From Chara braunii (Eukaryota > Streptophyta > Charophyceae > Charales > Characeae): a stretch of DNA of 32,500 nucleotides. Positions 1 through 8,691 of the stretch are shown here, piece after piece. The DNA lies in the NCBI GenBank assembly GCA_003427395.1, contig BFEA01000105.1, positions 2,755,365 to 2,787,864 on the forward strand, written 5' to 3'. Position numbers and translations under genes: made by a program. The notes under the pieces are model-generated. The model was not told where the DNA came from. It made no database searches and saw only the letters and a program-made list of their open reading frames with translations. Position 1 is the stretch's first letter, and each line of letters begins with the position of its first letter.

Positions 1-27
1 CGGATGGTCACTCAAAATTCGACGAAA

Positions 28-60
<33 letters not shown>

Positions 61-95
61 ATAGCGCAGGTCCGGAAGTTGGCGTGTCACATATG
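1..95 (-). repeat. Edge of 3' LTR of the gypsy element (truncated by window)
   Basis: Aligned with 10849-10947, this stretch matches closely on both sides of a G-rich tract. I counted about 7 differences in 60 aligned non-poly(G) bases, all transitions. Both copies end in the shared motif GGAAGTTGGCG followed by TCACATATG. In a minus-strand element this is the start of U3. Placing the LTR end at TCACA is a guess from the usual TG...CA rule. Confidence 0.55.
28..59 (+). repeat. Poly(G) tract, 32 bp
   Basis: An uninterrupted run of 32 G lies inside the LTR edge. The other LTR has a shorter, interrupted G-rich tract at the same place (about 10889-10910), so the run expanded in one copy or was mis-sized in assembly. 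Confidence 0.95.
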
Positions 96-99
96 TGAC

Positions 100-1063
100 G
101 CTCAGGGGGTTTCAAAATATTGGATCTCCTGATTGCATTCACGAAAGCCAATTAACATATCGGAGGAGGGAGAAAGGGGTCGAAGGGATGAACGAGGAAC
201 CGAGCGTCTCAGAACAGACAAGATTTCGTATCAGCACCTGATTGGGCCAGAATCCCTTGTTGACGCCAACTTCAATTGCGGGATCGTTAGGATTCGTGTT
301 GGCTTGCAGATTCTCTACCATGCAGCCCGATCATGTGCAACTTCTTGCTCCTTCGATTGGCGTAGGTCGTCCAGGTGACGCCATAATGGTCCACCATATC
401 TTGCCTGGTTTTGCTTCATCATTGGAAATCCGATCGGCGATAGTCGACGAGGAGAGGGTGATGGAGTGGTCTGGGCCATTCATTTGGGAGAGGAGGAAAG
501 AAATCGGAGGCTTCGTCACCGAGATCGACGAAGTGGACGATTCAGTGCGCTCGAGAGAATCGATGGTTGGGTCGAGAGAGGGAGAGGAGATACTCGGGGT
601 ATAGGGTTGGGATAGTTCGGAGGATATTATCGCGTAGAGATTCATACTCCTCTACTGCGGGAAAAGTCACGGAGACGATGCAATACAATTCCATATGGTT
701 GTATTGCCTCCATGTGATACTGAAAAGGAGGGTGTTGAGAGGGAAGGAGGGGGAGCGGTGTGGAAAGACTGTGCACAAGAGTCGCACAACGAAGTGGTGG
801 CAGAAGAGCTGGTTGGCGAATATGCGATAGGTAAGGGGGAATTCAATATGGGAGAGAGGAGAAAAGGAAAGATAATCAAGAGGGCGGCGGTAGATGGGAC
901 GAGGACGGAGCGCCCGGGCGGAAAGAAGGACGGGGACGAAGCGCGGAGGGGGAGGTGGAGGAAGGAGATGGGGAGTGAGAGCGGCGGGCCGGCGGGAGGA
1001 TTCCACGCTATCGTGACGGCTGGCAGCGTCGAAGGGGACTTCGGGGTTCAGGGCAGATCCTCC
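100..1063. other. No gene recognised; purine-rich leader between LTR edge and extra ORF
   Basis: The plus strand is strongly purine-rich (GGGAGAG- and GGAGG-type words) from about 160 to 1000, which creates open frames on both strands with low-complexity Pro/Arg/Ser translations. I see no domain. A 14-bp perfect palindrome (GTCACATATGTGAC) lies at 86-99, at the LTR edge. In a minus-strand element the polypurine tract should appear here as a pyrimidine run on the plus strand, and I do not see one. Confidence 0.5.
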
Positions 1064-1822
1064 TCATGCAATAGGTGGCGCTTGGGCCGGAGGAGCCTCC
1101 TGAGGCTCGGGTGCTGATGCCTCCTCTTCTTCCTTCGTTGTTGATCGGACCTCCAACTCTTCTTCCGCTGACAACCCCATGATGGCTATGCGACCTGGGT
1201 CGTCATCTGACGACACCTCTCCGTGTGCCAGATGAACGTTCCAGAACTCGTTCAGATTGGAATTATCCGGTGCGAGCTCGTTTAGGTCCAGATAACACCA
1301 AGCCGTGGGATCGTGATCGCTCGAATATTGACCGAAATCCTTTGTACAATTTGCCCAAATTATTGTTGGCGTCAACGTTCTCTCCACAATGATAGGCCCG
1401 TCTTGGCTAGGATGGCTCGGATTGAAGGAGAGGATGCTTGTTGGCAAGTTGTCCACAAGTTGAGATAGGAACGTGAGGATCTCGTAGACGACAGTCGCTC
1501 GTCGTCCTTCGGCGATCTCCCCATAGAGGATACCCACTAAAGTGTCGTCGGTCTTCGCCTCCTCCAGCCACACTTGCGCCAACACAAATAAGATCTCGTT
1601 ATAGATCTCCAGCTCCCGGTTGCCATAATACCGTGCCCAGTGGCACTTCACCGTTAGCATGCACATGCTGACTATCGTGCACTCAGTCCACTTGCGGATA
1701 TAAGAAGAATGGAAGGGAGGGATCGGAGCGGGGCGAATCTCAAAAGTTAGAAGGGGATCGGTCCAAGATGGCCTGAGAGTTGGAAGATCGAAAGGGAGAG
1801 GGAAGGTAGAGAAACGATTCAT
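1064..1822 (-). CDS. Unrecognised 252-aa ORF between integrase and 3' LTR
   Basis: An uninterrupted ATG-started frame of 252 codons lies downstream of the integrase on the same strand, in the position where some gypsy elements carry an env-like or other accessory gene. I do not recognise a family. No signal peptide or membrane segment is visible, which argues against an envelope. The middle is rich in Trp, Tyr and Leu and looks globular (residues about 45-200). The tail from about residue 204 is acidic and then Pro/Ala/Gln-rich. The frame is intact while gag-pol around it is broken. With roughly one stop per 150 codons in gag-pol, an open run this long could survive by chance, and the integrase C-terminal frame does too. 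It may be the tail of a longer ORF that includes 1823-2304. Confidence 0.5.
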   Translation of the reverse strand: MNRFSTFPLPFDLPTLRPSWTDPLLTFEIRPAPIPPFHSSYIRKWTECTIVSMCMLTVKCHWARYYGNRELEIYNEILFVLAQVWLEEAKTDDTLVGILYGEIAEGRRATVVYEILTFLSQLVDNLPTSILSFNPSHPSQDGPIIVERTLTPTIIWANCTKDFGQYSSDHDPTAWCYLDLNELAPDNSNLNEFWNVHLAHGEVSSDDDPGRIAIMGLSAEEELEVRSTTKEEEEASAPEPQEAPPAQAPPIA

Positions 1823-2304
1823 CTGCGCAAACGGTAAGGGCGAAGAGGAGGAAGTGGTCGAGCAGGGGGATCAGTGCTACGAGTCCGAAGAGAGAAGGTG
1901 TCAATACACTCGGTTCCCACCACCTGTCGGCCTGGTCGAGCCAGCCGCTGCCACTAATCTGCTACCAACGCCTGCCCCCACTCGTAGAGGCTTGTGACCA
2001 CCGCGTCACGCCGCTGGATGCCAATAGTGCATAGATCGCGATTGAAAGCAACGATCATCGTTACGTCGCTCTAAGTAGGCCGAGAAAAACACTCGAACGC
2101 CAAGGCTTCCACCAAGATGACAACCGATCCCAACTCCATTGAAATCGTTGCCTCCACGGCCGCGTACCAGGCCCGATGACTGAACAACTCAACGAATCGG
2201 AGAAGATCGGGATTCAGACGAGGATGCGTGACTTGGCGAGACTGTAATGAAGGTGAAGGTTGAAGAAGTTGTGGAGGAAGAGTCGGTTCGATCGCGAAGC
2301 TCAT
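1823..2304 (-). pseudogene. Broken reading frame upstream of the 252-aa ORF
   Basis: On the minus strand from 2304 one frame reads through two stops (at 2071 and in the middle of 1823-2070) and looks coding, with stretches such as LLRFVELFSHRAWYAAVEAT and RRDAVVTSLYEWGQALVAD. It ends just before the ATG of the next ORF, in a different frame. It could be the 5' part of the same accessory gene, broken by stops and one frameshift, or a separate small gene. I do not recognise the sequence. Confidence 0.35.
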
Positions 2305-3578
2305 GGAGAAGACTGAGGAGAAGTGTTGCCAGAAAAAGGAGAGGAAGCAAGATCCTCGTCTGGGGTAGAGGAAGAAGACGAAGGCGAGGTAGGATCTTCA
2401 GAGGGCGGGAGAGGGCAAAGGTAGGAGGTATGGCGGACAATGGGAAGAGAGCTATGGTTGGCGTTGGTCTCAGGCGCGATGCGTACAGTATTGGCTCCGT
2501 TAGGGCCGAGTTCCACTGCGCGGAAGCAGCCAAAGAACTTGGGAGCGAGTTTCCGGTCGCGTGCACATTTGCGTACCTGCACTAGGTCCCCTAATTTATA
2601 CTGGTGTTGTGGGCCTGCATTCCCATTCCGGGCCTCATAACTATGGACCTGCCTACCATGGGCCAGTTCGGTCATTCTCTGCCTTTTCCGGGCTAGTCTA
2701 GAGATAACCTTTTCCATTAATTCCGCATAGCGTTTGACCTTAGCCTTAAGGGCCGACCGCGTGTCCCTTCCCCCGTTCTCGGTGTTTCCCGTGGCACCCC
2801 GATTGTCGACACATGGGATACTATTCGTTCGTAGCTGAAAAGGGGTGAATCCAATAGATTCATGAGGGGTCGCTCGATGGATCCCGATGATTTGGTACAC
2901 TATCTCGGGCCAACGACGTGTGTCGTTGGCCGCTAGGTAACGGCAAAGAGCGGTTTTAATGATGCGGTTAGCATTCTCGGCCAACCCATTAGACTATGAG
3001 ACATAGGGAGCAGTGTGTCGGAGAGCAACGCCACGACGCGTCAACAATTCCTCCACCTCGGTCTTGAATTCGGACCCGTTGTCAGTTAGGAGCTCTTCCG
3101 TATCTAGATGGGTATTGAGGAATCAGTCGATGTACGTATCTATTTCAGAGGCCTTACGTGTCTTACATGGGTAAACTTCGATATACTTTGAGAAGTGGTA
3201 GATCAGCACGAAGAGAATAGAATAGGCACAATGGTTGGGGTCAGGTGGCACGTCAATATCTAGTGTGTCCATACCGACTTGCTGGAAATAATGTTCTACC
3301 TCCGTGGGGACTATTGTGTTTGGGCCATGAAAGGGCGCGCGATTGGCAGCACAGACTAAACAATTAGCGACCACGTGCTTCACGTTGTCGTGGATATTAG
3401 ACCAGAACTATCGATTTTGATCGATAGTCGCTTCGGTGACATACATCGAGAAATGAGCGGTCTGTTCCTCGTGCGTCGATCTGGTCCAATCATATCGCTG
3501 GAAGGGATGGGGAACCGTCAACCACAACCTCGATCCTTCCGTTTTGCGTTTTTCTAAATAACAGTTGATCCATCGATA
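2301..3578 (-). pseudogene. Ty3/gypsy integrase, interrupted by stops
   Basis: The integrase joins the element cDNA to chromosomal DNA in the nucleus. One minus-strand frame holds the whole enzyme with three in-frame stops. The N-terminal zinc domain reads H-x5-H-x30-C-x2-C (THEEQTAH to ANCLVC). The catalytic Asp residues lie in VGMDTLD (about 3267) and LTDNGSEF (about 3080), and the Glu in NGLAENANR (about 2976). A GPY/F-like module follows (KLAPKFFGCFRAVELGPN), then a Ser/Pro-rich tail. The stops are a TAG in the zinc domain, a TGA near 3122 and a TAG just before SNGLAEN. The frame continues from the PHD-like ORF upstream, so both belonged to one polyprotein. Confidence 0.9.
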
Positions 3579-3614
3579 ATCTCGGGACCTCTCGGTTGCC
3601 CGACGCCTGTCATG

Positions 3615-4033
3615 CTAAGTGAGATGGTCCAGTGGTGTGCCCGCTAATTTAGCCAATAATATTTTATTCGTCCATACTTCAGCCCTTCTGTATTTTTCGT
3701 CGTATTCGGGGTCGTCAGTCCTGGCGTCCTCGAATCGAACTTCCGTGGGGAGCTTATCCGTTCGACACAGAGGGCATTTCCACGCCTTACTACTCGTTCG
3801 ATATCGAATGCATGCGCCATGTGCGCGATTAACACACGTGGCGCAGTCCACCCAGTCAATGAACCCCGATTCGACGGGATAGCAATCTACCCCATAAACC
3901 CGTGAGATACACGTGTAAAAATAACAGAATTTATCCGAAAGATCGACGAAAAATTCCAAATCCGGAGAAGGAGGGGAATCGATGGGATGGGGAGCAGAAG
4001 AAGGTCCTGGAGGGGTCGTCATGGTTTGGGGAA

Positions 4034-4106
<73 letters not shown>

Positions 4107-4115
4107 CGTGTTCAC
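3615..4115 (-). CDS. PHD-like zinc finger segment of gypsy pol, between RNase H and integrase
   Basis: The 166-codon open segment starts with a Ser-Leu run encoded by a (CT)n array. A Pro/Ser-rich linker follows, then a Cys/His cluster: C64-x4-C69, C91-x2-C94-x4-H99-x2-C102, and C114-x2-C117 with Trp two residues before C114. C4-H-C3 with DWVDCATC and AWKCPLC is the PHD finger pattern; the first pair is spaced x4 instead of the usual x2. PHD fingers bind histone tails. The segment is in the same frame as the integrase, separated only by a TAG at 3613-3615, and follows RNase H after a TAA at 4116-4118. I infer a pol-encoded chromatin-reading module that could guide integration. A RING-like variant is the alternative. 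Confidence 0.65.
4037..4104 (+). repeat. (GA)34 microsatellite inside pol
   Basis: An uninterrupted 68-bp dinucleotide array lies within the retroelement coding region. On the coding strand it reads as alternating Ser-Leu and stays in frame with the PHD-like segment. Confidence 0.97.
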
Positions 4116-4688
4116 TTAATCCTTCAGAAGGATCTCCACCTCACCGTACTGGGGCTTGTATTTTGGCTTTGGATCGTGCCACGACATCACTTCCTCATTC
4201 TTGGGTACCTTGCCGGGTCGATGCAACTGTGTCAGCCCATCCGCGTTGCCGTGTCTCTCGTGCTTCTGATGACGAATGCCAAATTCCATGCTCTTCAAAC
4301 GTGGTAGCCCATCGTCCGATCATACCCGAGTAGTCCATGGACTTCTTCAGGGCCAACAGTGGTTCGTGATCAGTCATGAATGTAAACTTCCGACCATATA
4401 AGTAAGCCCGAAAGTGACTGATTCCCCACAAAGCCGCGTAGCATTCCCCGTTGGAGTGGAGTAATTCCTTTTGCAGGAAGGTACCGATTTAAACGCATAT
4501 TCCACCACGTGTTCCAAACCATCGGGTCCCACCTGGGCCAAGATTGCTGAGAATGCCTCGGGCTGCCTATCGATGATGAGGACAAAAGGTTTCTCCGGGT
4601 CCTGTCTTATAAGGACCGGAGCCGAAGTCAGAGCCGCCTTAAGTTCTCGAAAGGCCTGATCGCACTGCGGGGTCCAAATCACGGCTGC
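4116..4688 (-). pseudogene. RNase H region of gypsy pol, frameshifted
   Basis: RNase H removes the RNA strand of the RNA-DNA hybrid during reverse transcription. The segment begins with WTPQCDQAFRELKAALTSAP, the usual RT/RNase H connection. It continues with PFVLIIDRQPEAFSAILAQV, where Ser/Asp at the first catalytic position is hard to place. After a frame change it reads RKFTFMTDHEPLLAL, the TDH motif of gypsy RNase H, then HQKHERHGNADGLTQLHRPG, the typical end of the domain. At least two frame changes occur between about 4300 and 4510. A TAA at 4116-4118 closes the segment. Confidence 0.8.
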
Positions 4689-4710
4689 TTTTTTTTTTTT
4701 TTTTTTTTTT
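4689..4710 (+). repeat. Poly(T) run, 22 bp, in RT/RNase H coding region
   Basis: A run of 22 T on the plus strand encodes poly-Lys on the coding strand. It sits where the pol frame returns to its original phase after a shift near 4850, so its length change is the likely frame-restoring event. Confidence 0.95.
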
Positions 4711-5594
4711 CAGCAGGTTCGTGATTGGTCCCGTGATTGCTGCAAATCCCTTGATAAACCTCCAATAGTACGAGGCTAGTCCCAAAAAAGCGTGTACTTG
4801 TGTAACTGACGTCGGCACCGACGCGTCTTTTATCGCGTTTTTTTTATCGCGGCTATCTTCTGCCGCTCCGGTTGCAACCCCTTGTCCGTAACCACGTGGC
4901 CGAGAAAGGAAATCCTTGTGAGAAAAAACTGGCATTTCTCGAGGGCCACCTTAAATCCACCATCCTTCAGTGCATGCAACGTCCATTCAATATGTTGCAC
5001 GTACCCTTCGTAGGTACTCGAATACACAAGGATATCATCCATGTATACAATCACACAATAATTAATAATACTCTTCGCCAACCTCGTTTTACGCACGAAG
5101 TTCTGAAAGGTCATGTTCATCGCGCGCTGAAACGTGGCTGGGGCGTTGCAGATCCCCATCGGGCATCGAACTCATTGCCAAGTTCATTTAAAAAAAACGA
5201 AGGCCATTTTCGGGTGATCTTCCGTTCGAACTAGGAGATGATGGAACCCATGACGAACATCAAACTTACTAAACAACCGAGCACCACCAATAACATCCAA
5301 TAATTCATCTATCTGGGAGAGAAGGTATACGTCCTTAATCGTGATATCATTCAACTTTCGATAATCAATGCATATACGAATCTCTCCCGCCTTTTTTGGT
5401 ACAATCACCACTCGGAAGGACCATGGTCCTATGGCGGGTTCGATCCAAGCATTAGCTTCAAACTCCTTCACCCTCTCGAACGCAGCTTGTCGTTGCGTCG
5501 GAGAGTATCGATAGGGGGCACAGCTAATTGGCAGATGATCCCCTGTAAGGATCTCATGTTCGATCACACTGGACAACCCAATATCACAATCATA
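4711..5594 (-). pseudogene. Reverse transcriptase of gypsy pol, broken
   Basis: RT copies the element RNA into cDNA in the cytoplasmic particle. Visible motifs, in order, are YRYSPTQRQAAFERVKEF, IVPKKAGEIRICIDYRKLN, LFSKFDVRHGFHHLLV with the first catalytic Asp (about 5290), MGICNAPATFQRAMN, then VIVYMDDILVYSS with the catalytic YMDD pair (5034-5045). FLGHVVTDKGLQPE and FLGLASYYWRFIKGFA follow in the thumb. Two TGA stops fall before the MGICNAP motif at expected Trp positions and a TAG at the domain start. A frameshift lies near 4835-4860 in a T-rich stretch. All catalytic residues are still encoded. Confidence 0.92.
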
Positions 5595-6287
5595 CTACAC
5601 ACTCAACACCTCTGCATATCCATGCAAGACATCGATCAAAGACTGCCGAATCTCACGAGGAACATGACCAGATAATGTGATCTTTGATTGCTCGAAAAGA
5701 TCCAGCCGTACGCTGGTTTGCCCTACTTCTGTTGGTGGCCTCCCTTCTACGCTGGAGAACGTGGAGCTGCTGGTACAAACCGAAAAAATAGTAGCAAGCA
5801 TCTGTGATTCGGACGGACTTATCATCTCGGTTTCCTTGGTTTCAACATCGGTTTTGACATCCGTAGCGCTGGCGGCTATTACCAGCCCAGTCAACTCAGT
5901 CATTTCCTGCGTTAGATTGGGAACATCATTGATCGGAGCTTCGACCTCCTGCCTAATTAGTGTGATCACAGCGTTTTGTGTGAGCAGGGGCCTGGGCGGG
6001 GAAACGGAAAAATCCAAGTACTGATCTATTTGTTGATATCTTTCTCGTAAGGAAAGCACGCCCTCGTACAAGGTTCGAGGGGGTTCCAAGAAGTCAACCA
6101 TATCCGAAACTTGCAAGATCGGTTCTCCTAAAAAAGATGTTACTGAAATCAGGGTTTCTGTTAGTGCACGCAAGGTCAAGGATAAAGACGACGCAGGGCC
6201 TGTCTGGCTATCTTCCGTATCCAGATCAAATGTCCAAGTAGTAGTCGGATTTATCCGGAACTCTTCTTGTGTCTCGTGACCGAACAA
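5595..6287 (-). pseudogene. Pol linker between protease and reverse transcriptase
   Basis: An open 230-codon stretch is in phase with RT, separated from it only by a TAG. The sequence is Ser/Thr/Glu-rich with no recognised domain. Its end (SGHVPREIRQSLIDVLHGYAEVLS) resembles the short region that precedes RT in gypsy polyproteins. The protease lies in another frame, so a frameshift is needed between 6287 and 6332; this may be decay or a programmed shift. Confidence 0.6.
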
Positions 6288-6331
6288 CTCGACTAACTGA
6301 CTTCATTCCTTTTCAGTAGGCATGCTATCTA

Positions 6332-6928
6332 TCAGTCCGTCATAGTCTCGCTCATCATACTAGTCATCCAAGGACAGGTGTCGGTCCTCGACTCCTCGTC
6401 ACTGCTTCCAGACGACTCTTCTGGGCTTGAGACTTGTATCATTCCTATTCGGGGGAGGTCGGGGGTCTTTCTTGGTGATCGAGTGGACTCGTAGCGAAAC
6501 TGTTTGACCGAGTATGATTGTACATCGATTACTAATGTGTTGACCAGGACATGTACTCGTCCTACCTTAACGGCTACGTTTTCAATAATCCCGACTATGT
6601 TCATCCTCTTTTCGTCGACAAAAACGTAGTTGTCCCGTTTGGGTAAAGGAAGGATCACATTCAATCGTCCAGTTTTGCGGACGGTGTCCAAAGATATCAC
6701 TACCGCAGACGATCCTGTATCAACCAGGGCATTGAACGGTTTCCCCCATACCTCACAATCGCACTCTGCACTTTTCCACAGAACAAATCGAACCAAAACG
6801 AAGTGGTCTTTCTCTGCGTATGAAATGGTGGCGACCCGAGCAGTCTCGAGTGCGTCGGGCATGGTGGATACTGGTTCCGATAGGGGAGGGTCTATTTCTG
6901 CCCCGTCGTCCTTCTTTTTCTTCAGCAT
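6332..6928 (-). CDS. Retropepsin-like aspartic protease
   Basis: The motif NALVDTGSSAVVIS at about residues 66-79 is the catalytic Asp signature of retroviral-type aspartic proteases, which cut the Gag-Pol polyprotein inside the particle. The enzyme acts as a dimer, so one such motif per chain is expected. The fold continues through VIENVAVKVGRVHVLVNTLVIDV. The N-terminus is Lys/Asp-rich and the C-terminal 50 residues are Ser/Glu-rich linker. The open frame is in phase with the knuckle ORF (7151-7597) and out of phase with RT. Confidence 0.85.
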   Translation of the reverse strand: MLKKKKDDGAEIDPPLSEPVSTMPDALETARVATISYAEKDHFVLVRFVLWKSAECDCEVWGKPFNALVDTGSSAVVISLDTVRKTGRLNVILPLPKRDNYVFVDEKRMNIVGIIENVAVKVGRVHVLVNTLVIDVQSYSVKQFRYESTRSPRKTPDLPRIGMIQVSSPEESSGSSDEESRTDTCPWMTSMMSETMTD

Positions 6929-7150
6929 TTTCTGAATGCGTTGATACGTAAAGCGTTTCTGATTTTTCTGGCATTGCTGAAGAAGTCTATCGTTCGCTAC
7001 AGGGACCTACAACAAAGAACAGTCGCTACTAAAACACAGGTCGCGGGCTCAAACACACAGGGGTCTACTCGATACTGTACACGGATGCAGATAAGGTCTA
7101 GGGATTGAAGCCTGGGATCTGCATCTGCTTCTGCAAAGGTGAAAACCGTT

Positions 7151-7597
7151 TCACTCTGATATGGTTAGTAGGTGTCTCACGGGGACAAAGACTCGGATAT
7201 CCAAGTGTTTGAGCGTCTGAAGCACATCGATCTCCCCTGTTCGAAACTGAGGACCGGGCTCTAATCCTCGCTCCACCCATTCGAATTCATCCTTGCTAGG
7301 TCGGATTGCTCCGATCAGTCCTACTAATTGGAGGTACTCTATAGTATCAACAACATCGGCCGTTTCGGAAGATGATCCCGAAGTGGACGTGATGGGTTCA
7401 ACCGATGGCTCTGCAGGGGGAGGGTCGGATCCCCTTTCTCTTGCTGCTTCTAATAGTGCGGCTACCCGTCCTTGCTTCAAGGCGATAGGCGCACGTGCTG
7501 GTGGGGGCTGGTTACGTCTCGGCAGGGGGCAGTCGCGTGCAAAGTGTCTGGATTGCTTACAGTTCTTGCATTCGACTCTTCCTGCTGGATTGACCAC
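7151..7597 (-). pseudogene. Gag C-terminal part with CCHC zinc knuckle
   Basis: CKNCKQSRHFARDC is a C-x2-C-x4-H-x4-C knuckle, the nucleocapsid module that binds the element RNA. The open frame has no ATG start; upstream, past a TAG, the same frame continues with a Pro/Ala-rich stretch (LYPMLAAPPAPGQAL), so this is the interior of a longer Gag. After the knuckle come a basic Pro-rich stretch and an acidic Ser-rich stretch. The frame matches that of the protease downstream. Confidence 0.8.
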
Positions 7598-8561
7598 CTA
7601 ATTCTGAGTTGTAAGTGCTTGGCCAGGGGCAGGCGGGGCAGCCAGCATGGGATACAAAGGAGGGGCGGGACGCAGAGAAATCAAATTAGCTTTTATCTGT
7701 TTCATCATGATCTATTCCGATCGATCCATTTGAGAAGTCTTCATCTGTATCAGATTGTTCATCCACTTAGATTGTTTAGCTGTGGCAGTGTGAATCATCT
7801 GGGCTAGATGCAGGTTAACTTAGTGATGGGTACTGGCACAGCCTGGGGCATGACGGTGTTCACAGACACCATCTTAGGAGGGAGGGGAGGGACAGTAGAC
7901 AGATGAAAAGGTGAGGGATCAAGCGAAGGTCCGTCCTGATAGTCGTGATCGGGGCGAGGGTAGAATCGCCCCACTGCTCAGAGCCATGATCGTCGCTTGA
8001 CGGCGACATCCTTTATCGTATCCGAGATGTCTTCGTCCCCCTGACCTATGTATTTGCGCGTATCCGTCAAGTTGAGTTCAAGTGCTTTAGCGATGAGGAC
8101 TGGTAGTTGGTTTGTTTTAGGGGGGACCTTCTTTTATAACTTTGTTTTTAGCATTGGGTTACGGAGATGATCGATGAACAAATCTCGAGCAGCGTTTTCT
8201 TCTCGTCTCGATTTGTCCAACGCGGTTTGAAATCGGTCCACAAAATCGGGTAGTAACTCTCCGTGTTCCTGTGGTCGAGTTTTCAATACGAACCATGCAA
8301 CATCCTCACTAACTTCGTCGAATCGTGCTAGAAATGTTTTTTTGAAGGTTTCCCAATCTACCCAGCTATGTCTTCTAAACCAATCATGAGCGGTGTTTCG
8401 GAGAAGCAGCGTAATGACGCGAGGGAGGTCCTCTGCGCCATATCCCTGAGCTTGTACGGCCTCAAGCCATGGGGATGGGTATGATTGGGGTAAAATGAGA
8501 AGGTGGCGGGAATGCTCACCATCACTCGAGGAGGTGCTCCATTAGCATCAACCATGGGCAT
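7598..8561 (-). pseudogene. Gag capsid region, frameshifted
   Basis: A likely start (MPMVDANGAPPRVMVSIP) lies at 8561. After a frame change near 8475 the minus strand reads PWLEAVQAQGYGAEDLPRV, then AHDWFRRHSWVDWETFKK and TFLARFDE. This is the retrotransposon gag pattern with paired Trp-Phe and Trp-x3-Phe motifs, which forms the particle shell. A TAA near 8130-8145 ends the good stretch. Further stops and frame changes follow to 7600, including a Met/Lys/Gln-rich stretch that leads into the knuckle. Confidence 0.75.
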
Positions 8562-8677
8562 CCCTGGTTGAGTTTCGACAGACCTTTGTCAGGTAACCGG
8601 AGGACTCAACCGATTAGATCGGTTGGCGGTTCTTCCTTTCACCACCTCGTCTTACTAACGTCATAACTGATATGTGT

Positions 8678-8691
8678 TGGCTCCGATACCA
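8678..8691 (-). promoter_or_regulatory. Primer binding site, initiator-Met tRNA type
   Basis: The minus strand reads TGGTATCGGAGCCA. Plant LTR elements commonly use TGGTATCAGAGC, the complement of the 3' end of initiator tRNA-Met; the match here is 11 of 12 bases. It lies beside the inner end of the right-hand LTR and about 115 bp before the gag start, as expected for first-strand priming. Confidence 0.8.

Noticed and set aside
542-1006. 154-codon minus-strand frame
   Set aside because: It is the translation of a purine-rich stretch (Pro/Arg/Ser runs) with no domain, and overlapping frames are open on the other strand.
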